Positions 10,963 through 24,226 of a DNA stretch of 64,000 nt are shown here, in pieces. Each line of letters begins with the position of its first letter. The stretch's first letter is position 1. The DNA comes from Lineus longissimus (taxonomy: Eukaryota; Nemertea; Pilidiophora; Heteronemertea; Lineidae), in assembly GCF_910592395.1 (NCBI RefSeq), contig NC_088313.1, positions 7,008,501-7,072,500 of the forward strand. Reading direction: 5' to 3'. The notes below the pieces were generated by a model. It was not told the origin of the DNA and did no database searches. It was given only the letters and a program-made list of their open reading frames with translations. Position numbers and translations under genes: made by a program.

Positions 10963-11586
10963 TACTCCGGAGACGTGCCCGGGATGTACTCACTACGTAT
11001 CCGTAAATAACACGACGAAAGAAAACAAAATGGTCCAGGGACCATGTGCCCACCTCGGGAATGAAATGGCAAGCATTTTTCAAATTTTCAATATAGCTGC
11101 TATATATTGGATATCAAATCGGGCAGTAATAGAGAGAACTTAGATAAATGCTCACACAAGCCCTGGACATTTGAAATTTTATCATAAGTATAACTAAAAG
11201 GACAAAGTCAAAAATTCAAGATGGCCACCTGGCAGCCATATTGGAAACCCGATTAGGCCAAGACTGAGGGGGAATAGAGGATACTTCATGAGGGCACCAC
11301 TCGTAGTTTGCGTAGTTTACTGCTAAGTTCTATCTGCACTACCAGTCGTGTTCAGGTGCGGTCAAATGTATTATAATGTAGCTACATGTATGCTGTGTTG
11401 GTAAGGATACTGCCACAACTTGCACGCCCTCATGTAGATACATGCTGTCCAGAACTTTAAAGTGAGCTATTGGACAAAGTCAGAAGTTTCAAGATGGCCA
11501 TCTGGCAGCCATATTTAAGTCAAAATGCGAGAGATTGTCGGCCTAATAGCCCCCCACCCCCACCCCACACAGCTTTTTAAAGACAA
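10963..11586. other. Intergenic, diverged repeats only
   Basis: The phrase 'AAGATGGCCA(C/T)CTGGCAGCCATATT' occurs twice (about 11218 and 11492), resembling the gene-free core of the terminal-hairpin repeats found later. No gene seen. Confidence 0.4.
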
Positions 11587-12800
11587 TGACCCGTATTCTA
11601 GAACCCTCCTTTAAATAGACCTAAAGTAAGCCTTAATAAAGGCTACCTTAATCTAGGAGTTCCTTTAATAACGGCTCCCTAAAGAAATGGTATTCAAGAA
11701 CCACACTTTAACCTCCCTTACGTTAAGGTCGACCTTTACCTCATGGTTTGTAAAGGGTGCCTTTAAATAAGGGACACTTTCCACAAGGCTCGCTTTATCC
11801 TATTTAGGTTACAGTGTGCGGTAACAGTGCGTTCCCCAGTGTTTCATACAATGGGAGGGAGTATTTTTTCCCTCTATAATTTGAGATGGGAGAAATCCCC
11901 CCCCCCCCCCCATTAAAGTACAGAGTAACTTTTTTAAAAAGGACTTTATTGAAAAATCCCAACAACTTTAGCAGTTAATATAGGGCACTTAGAAGCACAA
12001 TATGGCATTTTAGAGGCCAGAAAACATTTTAGGATGGGTCAATTAACAATCTTTTGTAGGGGGTTGGGGCCCCTACGGCGAAATCCTGGGGGAAACCCTG
12101 GTCCCGTGTAATAATCAATTAGTACACTGCTGTTAATTTCTGCTGCCATTGTTATATTATGCAGTTGTCTTATGAAGTATAGTATGCAGTTCATTGGGTA
12201 GAGTGACTGTGGTTTAATGACAAAATACACTGAAGGAAGCGTCATTAGTTAGTGAACCAGACTACATTTATCTGTACCATGAGGTAATTAGGCCCAGTAC
12301 AGATAGCACCACTAATTACATGCTATGATGCACTATGGGCATCACTTCTCCTGAAGAATAAATTAGAACATCTAAATGCGTTTATCGAGATCTGCAAAAG
12401 TGTTCATGAGAAGGCGTTCTCCAGGCGTGGTGTTGAAAGACTTGAAAAGGGCCTAAATATTTCACATCAAGAAATATAACCTAGTCTTTACTTGGATATC
12501 TGTACATTGCAACATTATCCCCCCCCCCAAAAAGCAATGTCCGCCATGCGTGGCATTCACCCATCGCTAAGATATCAGAAGATATCCATGCACACTGGCT
12601 GCTCAAGGGAGACTAAAGGTTACTCTGGACCAACCTTTATTTCAAAGGCCTCCTTACAGCAAAATGATAAAGGAAGGTTCTTGAAATGGCAAAGGATTCC
12701 TTTAGTCAGAGATAAAGGTTGCTTCCTGAAATTAAATTCAGCTAAAGGTTGACTTAAAGTCTATCTCAGTGCTAAAGGAGGGCTCTAGAATACGGGCCAT
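11587..12800. mobile_element. 1.2-kb TIR element (CCCGTATTCTAGA ends)
   Basis: The left end ATGACCCGTATTCTAGAACC and the inverted right end (…GGGCTCTAGAATACGGGCCAT) form imperfect TIRs of about 27 bp. Subterminal regions are full of TAAAGG/CCTTTA words on both sides. No transposase and no clear target duplication were found. It is a non-autonomous DNA transposon of uncertain superfamily. Confidence 0.65.
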
Positions 12801-15800
12801 ATTATGCGAACCGAATAAATGATCTGTGGCTCTTACGCTGTTGTGTTTTTTTTTTCATGTAGCTGCATAGCTCAGGGCGCGGTATACGGACGAGGCACGT
12901 TACCATCATTATCTAGTTTTCGGTCTTCACTATACCGACTAGCACATTTGCAGTATCGCAACAAGAATGCTTTAAAATGTCTCAATATCATACCTGATAA
13001 TAAGCAAATTATAAAATCGGGGGGGGGGGTCAATCTTCATAATCGACTTACATCACTGGAGAGAGAACTTTCAGCACTTTTACAACATTGCCAAACCTTA
13101 TCAAAACCAGCATAATGACTGCGGCGAAATCGCCGTGAGTATTAAAGAAATAAAAGTACTTTTAACTTACCATCGAACTGATGCTTTCTGTTGGTCCGAA
13201 AGGTATAAATGAGGTCTTGTTTTAATCGAGGGATCCATAATCACAGATGACAGAGAAATCAAGAAAATCCCATGTTATCCAATTCTTTTAGGAAGTTGTG
13301 TAGTTCAAATTTAGGTTAATGGGTTTTTGCCGTATGATACGATGTGTTATGATACGCCTAGCATTAACCATTTCGATTTTCTTCGCACATTCCATAGAAA
13401 CAAAGTAATGTTCGCCGTTTTCAGGGCAAACGGCGCAACGAAGCAAATTTTCACCAACTCAATAGTACAACTACTTGAATAATTTGACTGATTCCCAAAC
13501 ATTAATAACAGCTCACCAATTGTACATATCGACAGGGCTGTCTTCTTCGGATTGAAAGCCAGGACCAGACAATTGCACCAAATTGGTACAAAAACTGGCC
13601 CTGCAATGGTGGGTGTTGGTAGAAGGGGGGGGGGGGGGCTTATCTTCTGTGACATGATTTTGTGAGATTCAAATAGCGTTAGTGAATAATGAGAGTTTCT
13701 GACAGCTTTCAAATGAGTTTAGCCAATACTTCAATATGTCTCACATCCTAGCATTGCACTGGTAGTGCCACTATCGTCACTAGTCGCACTACCGGTAATT
13801 ACAGGGTCAACATTTTTGGATTCAGAACAAAGACCAGTTTCAAGTAGAAATGATTTCTTTTTTTGTATCTTTGGCATGTCATTATCAGTAGGCCTACTGT
13901 TGAGGCACAACCATTCTCTCGCACCTTGAAAAATGACAAAGCGTGCATTGTTCAAAATGTACCAGCGACATTTTCATCGTGTTGTGTATGCTTTACCCTA
14001 TATATGTATATCATTTTTTTCTGAACCCGTTTCTGTACAGATTTCCTTCAGGATGAAAATAAAATTGACAAGCCAATCTGCATCTTAGGAACAAGCAGTA
14101 GGTATTTGCGGAGGTGTTGGAACCGAAGTACTATACTGAAAAGATAATCTACTCTTGAGTAATGTGCACTAGCTTCATTAAAGGTCGGTCCACACTGGTA
14201 AACCTCTGTTTGCAAACATGACCAACACCAAACAGCACTTAACAGGTCTGCGATGTTTTTGACATGTTCATTCTTCATGTATGCTTCATGTATGCTGAAA
14301 TTTGCCAACAATCAGCCAATCAGAGAATATCTTTAGTAATCATGAGATTTACTAATTGTAATTGGACAAACATCATGCAGCGTAAAAAAAGGAAAGAGTC
14401 CGGGGATTTGAAGAGACTGTAAATTTGGAATAAGAGCAGCATGACAATTACGAGAAACATGAGAAACCCACCATATGGTGACATTCAAACCCTATGGCTT
14501 GCAGATAACCGGTAAAAAAATCACTGCTTGGCCTCACAACAGTTGAAGACCATTTAAACTTGGTATTTTAAGGCCTATTTTTATTGACAATTGTGGCCCT
14601 TCCATAATATTTGGTTGAAACTACTAGGCGAACTCGCATAAGTTTTTGAGGACATTTTGAGGTTAGAATTGCCCTAGTCATGAAACAAGTATATATGCGT
14701 GGCTGATTTCTTTATTAGGCCCCATGGAAAGATTATATTTTATCATTCCCGCCTGCATAATCTTTTCTGCTCTCACCAAAAAAATAAATGTAAATTTTCC
14801 TGATCAAATTTGTACCTTCATGCACAAAGACATCGCTGTAATTTATGTTACTACTAGCCATGCTCCTGGCACCTTCCATTTTTTAGTGTAGCCTATATAT
14901 GTAATGACGATCTGAAGTGCAACTTTGGTTAAATTCAGTGTGTTTCGTCTGAAGAGAAAAATACTGAATAACATACTGGAGGTGAAAAGGATGATTAACT
15001 AATGTTTTTTATAGGGCTTCAATGTAGAATTATCGCAAATAGGGGAAATGGGTGAACATGTATCGGTCATTGTCAATAAACCTTTTGATTATTCAAAATG
15101 TAACTCTGTTACTGGATAGTTATTATTATTAGTTTTTGGTCTGGGGATTGGATGACATGCCCCTTTTTCTGTCAGAGTGTAAAGAGTGCTAGGCCTTGAT
15201 TTATATCTCAACCCTTCAGATGTAAACTGATGGACCTATAGGCTATAAGCAAGTGTAGGCTATAATGTGGACACATAAAGCGTTGACATTTCACTCATCG
15301 ATGTGACAGTGATCATAGTCCCCCCTGGAGCTATAGACCGCTTTCTATTGCAACAACAGATAAGGCGCGGCGCTCTTTGGTCAGTGATTATGAGACTATC
15401 CCTAACCACGGCCCTTGACAATACACTGGCATTGTTTTGGGACTCGGCCTACTATCCCTAGTAGGACTAATATCTCGACCACATCGGTTTCCCCAGTTCC
15501 GTTTATCTATGGTATATATGTATACTTTTTTGCACGGCTGAAAAGGAGGTTGTCCACTTTGTTGACACTTGCAATGTCTCCCTTCTTGATTGTGATGGTT
15601 TAGAATGTCTTGGTCCATGCATAATTTTATGGCTTGTGCTGTGATCTTATAGACCTGCGCGGTGAATTGGGGACCCACCCCTGAAAATGGACTGCACTTT
15701 TCCCTGCCCTGGTCTGCTCCCTGCCTTGACGCCCTGCTTTGCTCCCTGCCACCGCATTCCCGGTTAAATACGACCCTGTGATTCAGACTACCACTGGGGG

Positions 15801-17404
15801 TTGCCCTCCAGCTCCCTAATTGTACAACCATAGCTTCTATTTACTGTTCCATGGGAAACGGCTGAGGTGTACAAGTAGGAGTATTATGAGAAAATTTCCC
15901 AACAAGGGATGGGATTTCCTTCCTGTGTATAGACTCCGTGACAAAATACGAATATCAGTTGCATGGAAAGCTGGAATCGAGTAGTAGTGATGAGAAACAT
16001 TAAAACAGAGATGACCTAACTTTAGGTGGACAGTGTTTGACAACACCCAAATTTGAATGCAGACATGACGGCACCATGCAGCTCTCAGATGACAAAACTC
16101 TGATATACATTGTATTTTTCAACATAATATTTCGTACTTATCATTGCATCACTAAGAATCAGCGATGGATCCCTTTGAAATATTTACAATCAATATAATA
16201 CCAAAAATAGATCTATTTTTTATAATACTTAGTGCAAAATTTACTTGAATTTAATGCAAAGAAAGCGAAGTAGGCCTATAAATAGTCCAAAAGTGTGGCG
16301 TTTTTTTGGGACACCCAATATGTGATTTACTGGATAAATCTTAGATCGTGTTTGAGCTGTATAAATTTTCCTGGGAGAACCACTTTAAACAAGAATCCCT
16401 GCATTTGAAAAGGGGATGACCGAGTCTGTAAAAAATGTTTTCTCGTCGTCTCCTCGGTGCACGTGTTTAGTTAGCCTTGCTTTATAGTCTATTATGATAA
16501 AGAACCTATTTTACCGCATATCTCCAGGTCTGGAATGAAACTTAACTTCATTCATTATACTCGACACTGTGCGGACAAGCTCGTCTGGAGTGAAATTTCC
16601 CATAATGCAACTTAACCACATGACAACCGTATGACATTATAATACCCGGCACTGTGTGGACGAGCTGAGTGGACACCGAAAGCTAGGGAGGCGATTACTG
16701 CAGGCTGATTTGATGAAGCTGGACTGATAGATTTACGTCCAGTCTTGAAGACGTTGGTGTTCCATGAATCTGATGGGAACATGGTAAATCTGAAAGCATG
16801 GCAGATCAATGTGGAAGCATGGACCATTTTGCGGGGTTGTGGAGATGTGTGCTGGAGGGGGAGGAGTGATGAGAATTGCGATCGAATAACCGGGTTCCAC
16901 ATTGTTGGTGTAAAGACGAGGTATATACGGTCATTTTAGCATGAAACCAAAGAGCTTTGAACAAGATGGCATACGCAATAATCTTTTATTGTAATATTCT
17001 GGACGGAAGGGAAAGAAAAATCAATATGTTTCGGATGAAATTGTGTTCAATAATCCATTACATGACAAACCTATGCAACTTGTAGTGAATGAAGACAGCA
17101 CTATGGTCGTTATTTCTAACATGAAAGGAGGCATAAAGGTTTCTTCTTTTCAATTGCTGAATGCTCGCGAGAGGGGGTTCACGGCTTTGAAATATGACCC
17201 TTTAAATATTTTGTTTACTCGACAAATAATCATAGACCTACATGGTGTTTGCGCTTAGCAAATTTTTTGATTGGCTGAGGTCATGGCTTGGGGTTTAAAA
17301 ACGGTTGGGTGTGTTGGTGTTCCGCTTTTACCATGGTAACACAATGATTTGTCCACCCTGCAAGATGTTGAATAATTCGTAACACAAGACTTGAGGGAGA
17401 GGGA
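12801..17404. other. Intergenic region without a supported gene
   Basis: Short ORFs on both strands lack domains, splice context or codon signal. G/C homopolymers occur at 13020-13030 and 13626-13638. An imperfect direct repeat of about 85 bp (ATTATA..C..CACTGTG.GGAC.AGCT) lies at about 16553 and 16636. Otherwise nothing is recognised. Confidence 0.45.
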
Positions 17405-18540
17405 ACCCCCACTCCGGTGAATTACCCCTCTTTTATTCCTCATATATATTTGTGAACAATAGTAAACGCCATTGATTGTGAGATGAAGCTTTTCGCCGAT
17501 GATGCAATCAGTGCCAATTCATACTTTGATCCAACCCACTGATGGTTTTAGAACCCTTAATCTAGACCTCCAAAAACTTGATGCCGGGTCTAAATCATGG
17601 AGATTACAATTTAACATTCCGAAAACTGTGTACTCTGTTATCTCAAAACGTAAAACTAGGCAGGCTCATCCTGACCTCTTGTTGAATGAACATGCACTTG
17701 AGGAGGTTACCTCTCACTAATAATATCAAATTTTTATGTTCGGTCAATTTCAACTAAGGCTATGAAACGTGTGAGTGCGTTGAAACCTCAACACAAGCTT
17801 CCAAGGTCTACACTGGAATGCATTTACTTCAGTTTTATTAGACCGATTCTTGAGTACGGCTCCGTAGTTTTCGATGGTATATATGAGTCAAGCCGCATCT
17901 GATCAGCTAGAAAGAGTCCAGAGAGAGGCAGCAATCATCTGTTCTGAGGCATATCGACACACCTCCCACAGTAGGCCCTCTTACAAGAGTTAGGGCGGGA
18001 CCAATTATTATGTGAAAGACGAAACGTTGCAAAACTGAAAATAATGTACAAAATCGTGAACAATAATGCACCAAATTACCTCACAACACAGGCACTACAA
18101 CCTTCGCAATAGAAATGATATTGGTGTACCATACACTCGATTGAGGTATTTTCAAAATTCCTTTGTTCCGTCTACCATAAAGGTTTGGAACTCACTTCCA
18201 CCAGATATTGGAGCCAGCCCCTCTCTTGACTCTTTCTCGGCAAAGACTCAGGCCATTTACAAACGGAATAAACTATTTTCTGCGCCCACTGGCTCCGTAA
18301 TCGGAGCAAGACTGCTTTCAAGGTTGCGTATGGGCCTAACTCCCATAGGAATAAGTACAACTTCATCAACCATAGTCGTTGTCCAAGGTGTGATTTTTAC
18401 AATGAAACACTTGAACATTTCTTTTTAACGTGTCCAGCTTATGCTGCCCCCAGAATCAAACTATTCCAGGACATAGCCAAAGTTATCAGTCCAGATGTCC
18501 ATTTTTCTTTTATAATCCCTACTTCACAAATTGATTAGAA
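17405..18540 (+). pseudogene. Non-LTR retrotransposon (LINE) ORF2 fragment, 3' half
   Basis: Across several frames the remains of a reverse transcriptase are visible. A PLFYSSYI segment is followed by KLFADDAIS (RT active-site FADD box, about 17485). Downstream come the thumb and connection parts KSWRLQFN (about 17594), FIRPILEYGSVVFDG (about 17835), ISDQLERVQREAA (about 17895) and HYNLRNRN..VWNSLPPDI. A C-terminal zinc-binding-like CPRCDFYNETLEHFFLTCP follows (about 18380-18440). At least four frameshifts or stops break it. This C-terminal arrangement is that of CR1/Jockey/L2-like LINEs; I cannot fix the clade. It is inactive. Confidence 0.8.
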
Positions 18541-18654
18541 AGGACTTTCTAAACCTAATTTTATACGGTTCAATAGACGAAAAGTTTGAAAAAAATGAAT
18601 GGTACTCAAAATTATCTCATTAGACTGATTGTCCCCAATGAATTCTCATACACC

Positions 18655-19320
18655 CTGCACTCTAAAAAATCAGGGGTGAAAGTAGTTATTTTTCCCACTA
18701 TTTTCAGCAGTAAACCCGGAAATTACTACTAAATGATAATCAAGGCTCTGTTTTACTATTTTACAATTGTTTCAGCATGTTCAATTAACTATTCTGATGT
18801 AGTTAACTGATTTGACCAATCAAAGTTGTCTATTTCTAAAATAACTATTTTTTAGTAAGGGTGTCAACCAATCAGAGCCCTCCTCACAGTTAATTAATTC
18901 AGAAAAAATTATTGCGAGTCGTCGCCATCTTTTTCTCCGAGTCGGACGCGTTTTCCCCTGTACATCTCACACCAGTAAAGGATGGAAAAGCACCTAAAAT
19001 CATGGGTATGGATGATTTTTGTTACCGTTTTTTTTTGGTAATACTAGTAGTAGCACCCGCTGCTAATCGAGGACCCCCTGTCCCCCGCTCCCCGCCGCCG
19101 CCCAAACCACTAATTAGGAATAGTAACTTTGACAGACAACTATCTAAAAGTAGTAAAAAATTACTATTTATGTGGTTACAGGAGAGGAGGAAGATTCAAC
19201 GATTACCACGAGGAAATAGTAAACTTTGAAAAACAACTATCAAAAGTAGTGGGTCACTTATACCAATACGCATCATTTCCTGCCAATTTAAGTCACAGAA
19301 AGGTGATTTTCTAAAAAATA
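18655..19320. repeat. Possible MITE starting CACTCTAAAAAATC
   Basis: The stretch starts with CACTCTAAAAAATCAGGGG. It is dense in AGTAGT / ACTACT and AGTTA words in both orientations, and a weak inverse (GGTGATTTTCTAAAAAA) lies at about 19300. The ends are not certain. Confidence 0.3.
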
Positions 19321-19629
19321 CAACATTCATCAATATTGGATGGGGCATGGAACACAAGGGGTTGACTAGGTTTTGCCCGGCAATTGTGCCGAATAGTGCC
19401 GAATGCTGTGTTTTCATCAAATTATCCCATTAATTGATGAATACCAATCAACAAGGTCAGAGATAACCACTTTTCTTCTGTATTCTGGTGTTCATGAAAT
19501 AGCCCCAATATAGGGTCTGCGGACGTGCCTGTATTTTTTCACACGGTTCCAAACAAATCAATGATTTTGGTCTTTTATAACCTCACGCATCTTTCCTGCC
19601 AATTTAAGTCTGGCTCAGTATTCACTGTC

Positions 19630-21100
19630 GCAGGGCGAGTTCCCAAATTACTGGAGAACAAATTTCTTAACTCCAGTCCATCAAAAGGGGGATGCCCAGG
19701 AACCATAATTATAGATAGGGATTATGCTGTTGGCAGCCATCTTGGGAAACTATTCTGTATCTTGCACAAACGCCTGGTAGAATTTTCCAGTAAGCATAAC
19801 CTCATACCAAATAACCAGATTGGATTCAAAAAGAGATCACGTACTGCAGACCACACATCCTCACCCTCTAAACTCTTATGCTACTCAGTGGGCCAAAAAA
19901 TATCTTTTCTGCTGTTTTGTGGATTTCAAAGCTGCCTTTGATGTATCAAGAGAGGCTATACATCATCTACAAATATTGTTGACAGCTGATATTGGTGGTA
20001 ATTTCTTAAATACAATAGAGCCTATATAATAATGTAAATCTGTCTATCAATACTAAAAATAGCCCTTTCAAACAAAAGTGGGTGTAAGGTTGCATATTGA
20101 GTCCCCTACTCTTTAACCTCTTTACTAGCGACATCCCAGAAATCTTTGATGACTGATAGTTGTACGCAATAATATAAACCTTGCTTAATTATCTAATCCG
20201 CCCTGTCCTACTGTATGGTTCAGAAGTGTGGGGCCCCTACTATACCCAGAAGGAATGAGTGAAGACAACTTTATATCCAAATGTGACTCTCTACCAGCAG
20301 AAAAAATACTACGGTAGTGAAATTTTGTAGATATCTCCTTGGTGTCTGCCAGAATTCTTCTACTTTAGCCGTGTGAGGTGAACTTGGTCAGCACGGACTC
20401 CTAACTACTGTTTAACCTCACTCTGTGAAATCATGGAAATACTGGTTCTTAATCTGTGATTCTGACCCGTCTTCTCTCGTTAGTCAAGCTTATCAAACTT
20501 CTTTAAGACTGCCCAGCATAGGCTGGGCTAGTCACATCAAACATATGAATGTGTTCAACTTTAGTGAAACTTGGGGGAACCAAGGGTCACTTTATAAAAC
20601 CAGAGATATACTTTTCATGAAGAAAATTACTCAAAAGAAATTCGAAAATAATTGGTGAACACTTATCAATCCCAGAACAAACTAAGGTCTTACAAATTAT
20701 TTAAACATAATTTTATGATTGAAAATTATCTAATCTACTCCGACATTAATAAAAGAAAATAATTCACTAAATTGAGAACTAGTTCACATAAATTGAAAAT
20801 TGAGACGGGAGGCACTCCAAGCCCAAGACACGACTAGAAAATAGACTCTATCCCAACTGTAATTTGGGGAAGATTGAAGATGAATACCACTTCCTGCTAC
20901 ACTGTAGGCCTACTTAAAACCATCAACAACGGCTGTCACTATTATCGAAACTTGAAGAATTTACCACATTCAGAAAATGTCTGATGATGTTTGTTTTCCT
21001 TATGGGATATAATAAAGGTGACCACAAAATATTTAAATTCATTGATTTTGTGAATGACAGTTTCTTATTACGGGTTAACCGTCTTAGTTTGAGGATCTGA
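19630..21100 (+). pseudogene. Second LINE ORF2 remnant
   Basis: RT motifs are recognisable in order but in shifting frames: GSHLGKLFCILHKRLVEF (about 19735), NQIGFKKRSRTADH (about 19815), FVDFKAAFD (RT catalytic region, about 19918), GCILSPLLFNLFTSDIPEIF (about 20095), a YGSEVWGP-like segment (about 20215), GWASHIKHMN, and NCNLGKIEDEYHFLLHCRP (about 20860). A C-terminal segment continues to about 21095. The FADD-box region is lost by deletion after 20150. It differs in sequence from the LINE at 17405, so these are two insertions rather than one split copy. Confidence 0.78.
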
Positions 21101-21529
21101 TATAGGCCTATTGATTGTCTACCGGTATGTCCTGTAATTATGCCTGTCTCGTTTCATCTTATACAAGTGCTCTTATCTTTTTATTGTTACAATTCCATGC
21201 ACACATATTGGAAAGCAATAAAATAATTTGAATTTGTTTCTTTGGTGAGGTGAGCCGAGGGTGGCGCTGTTGTGCAGTTCGTACCAAGCCCCGGGTTTAA
21301 GGTTGCCGCGCCGTGGTTGACGCGAGACTGCCGATTTAAAAGCTGAAGGTGCCCGCCCCGCCCCCCCCCCCCCCTGGAAAAAGTGTCCGGGCCTATTGTA
21401 TTCTGACAGATTAAGGCATATGATATAATATATAGTTCTATTGAGGAGGCGATGACCGTCAATTGCACAGCGCATAATATAGAATCCTTTCTTCTCGGAC
21501 ATTTTATTCTAGTTCATTTTAAACATCTA
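21101..21529. other. Intergenic with poly-C tract
   Basis: A C-rich homopolymer (about 21355-21374) lies between LINE remnant and satellite. Minus-strand ORFs here are low-complexity and not supported. Confidence 0.4.
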
Positions 21530-21785
21530 CACCGATGAATAGGGAAAAAATGTCCTCCATGATGTCTGTTCAAACATCATAGCCAGGTCATCCAGAGACT
21601 CTGATGACGGTGTACAGGGGAAACACTGTCCTCTATGAGCTCTGTCCACAAACGTAACAGCCAGGTCATCCAGAGGCTCGGATGACGGTGCACAGGGGAA
21701 CCATATCCTATACGAGGCCTGTCCAACGTCACAGCCAAGTCGGCCGCCCAGAGGATGACGGTGTTTAGGGGAATAGTCCTCCATG

Positions 21786-22028
21786 CACTCTTAGAAATAA
21801 AGGTTTTTCAGCTCTTGAAAAACCTTTAATGGTTTTTCAGCCAACACAAATATGGACCCCGTAGAGGTTTTTCAAGGAAGTGAAAAACCCTTAAAGGTTT
21901 TTAACGATCTCAAAAACCATTTAGGGTTTTTCATTTTACCAAAAAACCTCTACGGGGTCCATATTTGTGTTGGCCAAAAACCCTTAAATGGTTTTTCAGA
22001 AGCTCAACAACCTTTATTTTTAAGAGTG
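21786..22028. mobile_element. Palindromic MITE (CACTCTTA ends), copy 1
   Basis: The 243-bp element runs from CACTCTTAGAAATAAAGG to its inverse ..TTTTTAAGAGTG and folds almost end to end, with many GGTTTTTC/GAAAAACC blocks. TG lies on both sides. A diverged copy is at 59682-59902, flanked by TA. It sits inside the satellite, so it is younger than the array there. Confidence 0.8.
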
Positions 22029-22101
22029 TGCGGCATCCGAATATCATAGCCAATTAGACATCCAGCGATACGGATTTCGGTGTAGAGGGGAAACATTGGG
22101 C

Positions 22102-22211
22102 GATATGAATAAAGACTAGCAAATGCTTTTACTCCGGTTTTGTACAGAAAGGCCTAGTGTAAATGTACATGAAGATTTAGATAAAAGCATTTGCTAGTCT
22201 TTATTCATATC
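22102..22211. repeat. Perfect 29-bp-arm hairpin
   Basis: 22102-22130 (GATATGAATAAAGACTAGCA..) is the exact reverse complement of 22183-22211, with a loop of about 52 bases. The arms extend outward imperfectly (ACATTGGGC / ACCCATTGT). Confidence 0.9.
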
Positions 22212-23600
22212 ACCCATTGTCTTTTATGAATCATGTATGTCAAAAGGTCACAGCTTCGTCATCCAGAGACTTGGACGAGAGTGTATAAAGGAAATATATA
22301 TTAAATATAAAAAAGGCCGGTTTAAAGTCACAGCCACGATGACGGTGTTTACGCAATGAGGTCTGTCCAAACGTCACAGCCAAGTCAACAAGAGACATGG
22401 ATACAGTTTATGCGGGAAACATAGTCCTCTATGAGGTTTGTCCAAACGCCACAATGCCAATATAAGTCATTCCGCAGAGACTTGGAGGACGGTGCATAGG
22501 GGAAACATGAGTTCTGTCAAATTAACGCCATCAAGAGACTTGGACGAGGGTGTATGAGGAGAAATATGATATTCTATGTGAGGCCGGTCCAAACGTCACA
22601 GCTAAGTCGCCCAGGAGCTAGGATGACGTCACTAGTCCAAACGTCACAGCCACGTCATTCGGCAGAGAAATGAATGACTGTTTATAAGGGAAATATTGTC
22701 CTCTATGAAGTCATTCTAAACGTCACAGCCTTGCAAGTCCTTCTGCAGCGAGACATGAATGACTGTATCAAGGGGAAACATTGTTCTCTATGAGATCAGT
22801 CCAAACGTCACAGCCAAGTCATTGCTGAGACATGAATGACTACATTATTATTTGTCCTCTATGAGGTCTGTCCAAACGTCAAAGCCAATATGCATGGGAG
22901 AATTGTCATCTTTGAGGTCAGTCCAAACGTCACAACCAAGTCATTCTGCAAAGACATAAATGACTGTATCAAGGGGAAACATTGTCCTCTATGAGATCAG
23001 TCCAAACGTCACAACCAAGTCAATGCTGAGACATAATGACTGCGTATAAAGGGGAAACATTGTCCTCTATGTGATCAGTCAAAACGTCACAACCAAGTCA
23101 TTGCTGATACATAAATGACTGTGTATAGGGGAAACATTGTCCTCTATGAGGTCAGTCAAACGTCACAACCAAGTCATTGCTGAGACATAATGACTGTAGG
23201 GGAAATATTGTCCTCTATGAGGTCCAAACGTCACAACCAAGCCATTATGCAGAGACATAAATGACTGCGTATAGGGGAAACGTTGTCCTCTATGAGATCA
23301 GTCCAAACGTCAAGTCATTGCTGACACATAAATTACTGCGTATTGGGGAACATTGTCCTCTATGAGATATCAGTCAAAACGTCACAACCAAGTCAATGCT
23401 GAGACATAATGACTGTGTATAGGAGAAACTTTGTCCTCCATGAGGTCAGTCCAAACGCACAACCAAGTCATTCTGCAGAGACATAGTGTATAGGGGAAAC
23501 ATTGTCATCTACGAGGTCAGTCCAAACGTCACAACCAAGTCATTCTGCAGAGACATAAATTACTGTACGTGTATAGGGGAAACATCTCTGTAAAACGTTG

Positions 23601-24226
23601 CATATAGAAATCAAATATCATAGATCATAGTCTCCTCGGTTAAGTACAACAGTATCCAAAGTTTTCCCATAAATGAGGTTGACTGAATTTTTTCAGGATT
23701 TGAGATAGCCCACCTTCAATTATTGTCCTCGATGACGTCTGTCTAAATGCTAAGCGCTATAGCATGACGGGGGGCATCCTGAGGAAATCAGGGGTTGTAA
23801 TGTTCGCTTCTCCGACCATGCACGGTGGGCCGGAGAAGCGAACATTAACCCCTGATTTCCTCAGGATGGACGGGGGGGAGCTTTGTGGTCCTGCTCTGAG
23901 GTCTAGGCCAAGAGCTGAGCACAATGATCAAAGGCACATTGCTGTGTTGCATCATGGAGGTATATAACCTCCATGGTTGCATGTGCCATGTGTAATGTCA
24001 TGTGTGCGTGACTGCAAGGGGGTGGGAATTTAGAAGCCATCCACACCCCTGTCTGGGCTGCCTGGACACCGGCGACGCACGAACATCGTGAACTCTATGT
24101 CGATCTACCAGTTGGATGCGTTCGGCTACGATCGGTAATTTCCGTAACTGACGTCACCTCATTGATCACCCTGATTAGTAAACGCTCGCAGCAACAAGAT
24201 TTCAAATGCAATAGGCCTACTTTATT
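23601..24226. other. Presumed upstream region of the first paralogous gene
   Basis: Apart from the hairpin at 23775-23868 no repeat is recognised. This should hold the promoter of the gene starting at 24227. No TATA box is evident. Confidence 0.35.
23775..23868. repeat. 94-nt near-perfect hairpin
   Basis: Arms of about 42 bases, CATCCTGAGGAAATCAGGGG.. against its inverse ..CCCCTGATTTCCTCAGGATG, are separated by a small apical loop around ATGCAC and one GT/AA mismatch. The length and pairing are in the range of microRNA precursors, but perfect pairing to the base more often indicates a foldback MITE. Confidence 0.85.

Larger units (their letters stand above)
21530..23600. repeat. Degenerate satellite, unit about 78 bp (longer and older on the left)
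   Basis: Roughly two dozen units share the phrases GGGGAAACATTGTCCTCTAT, GAGGTCAGTCCAAACGTCAC, AACCAAGTCATT, CTGCAGAGACATAAATGAC and TGTATA. Successive GTCACAACC words near 22929, 23008, 23086 and 23162 give a period of 76-79 bp. Units left of about 22400 are more diverged and nearer 88 bp. Each good unit holds ACGTCAC, a CRE half-site. The array is interrupted by a MITE (21786-22028) and a hairpin (22102-22211). Confidence 0.85.

Noticed and set aside
21530-23600. CRISPR-like spaced repeats
   Set aside because: Units are contiguous and variable without unique spacers, and the sequence is clearly eukaryotic; it is a satellite.
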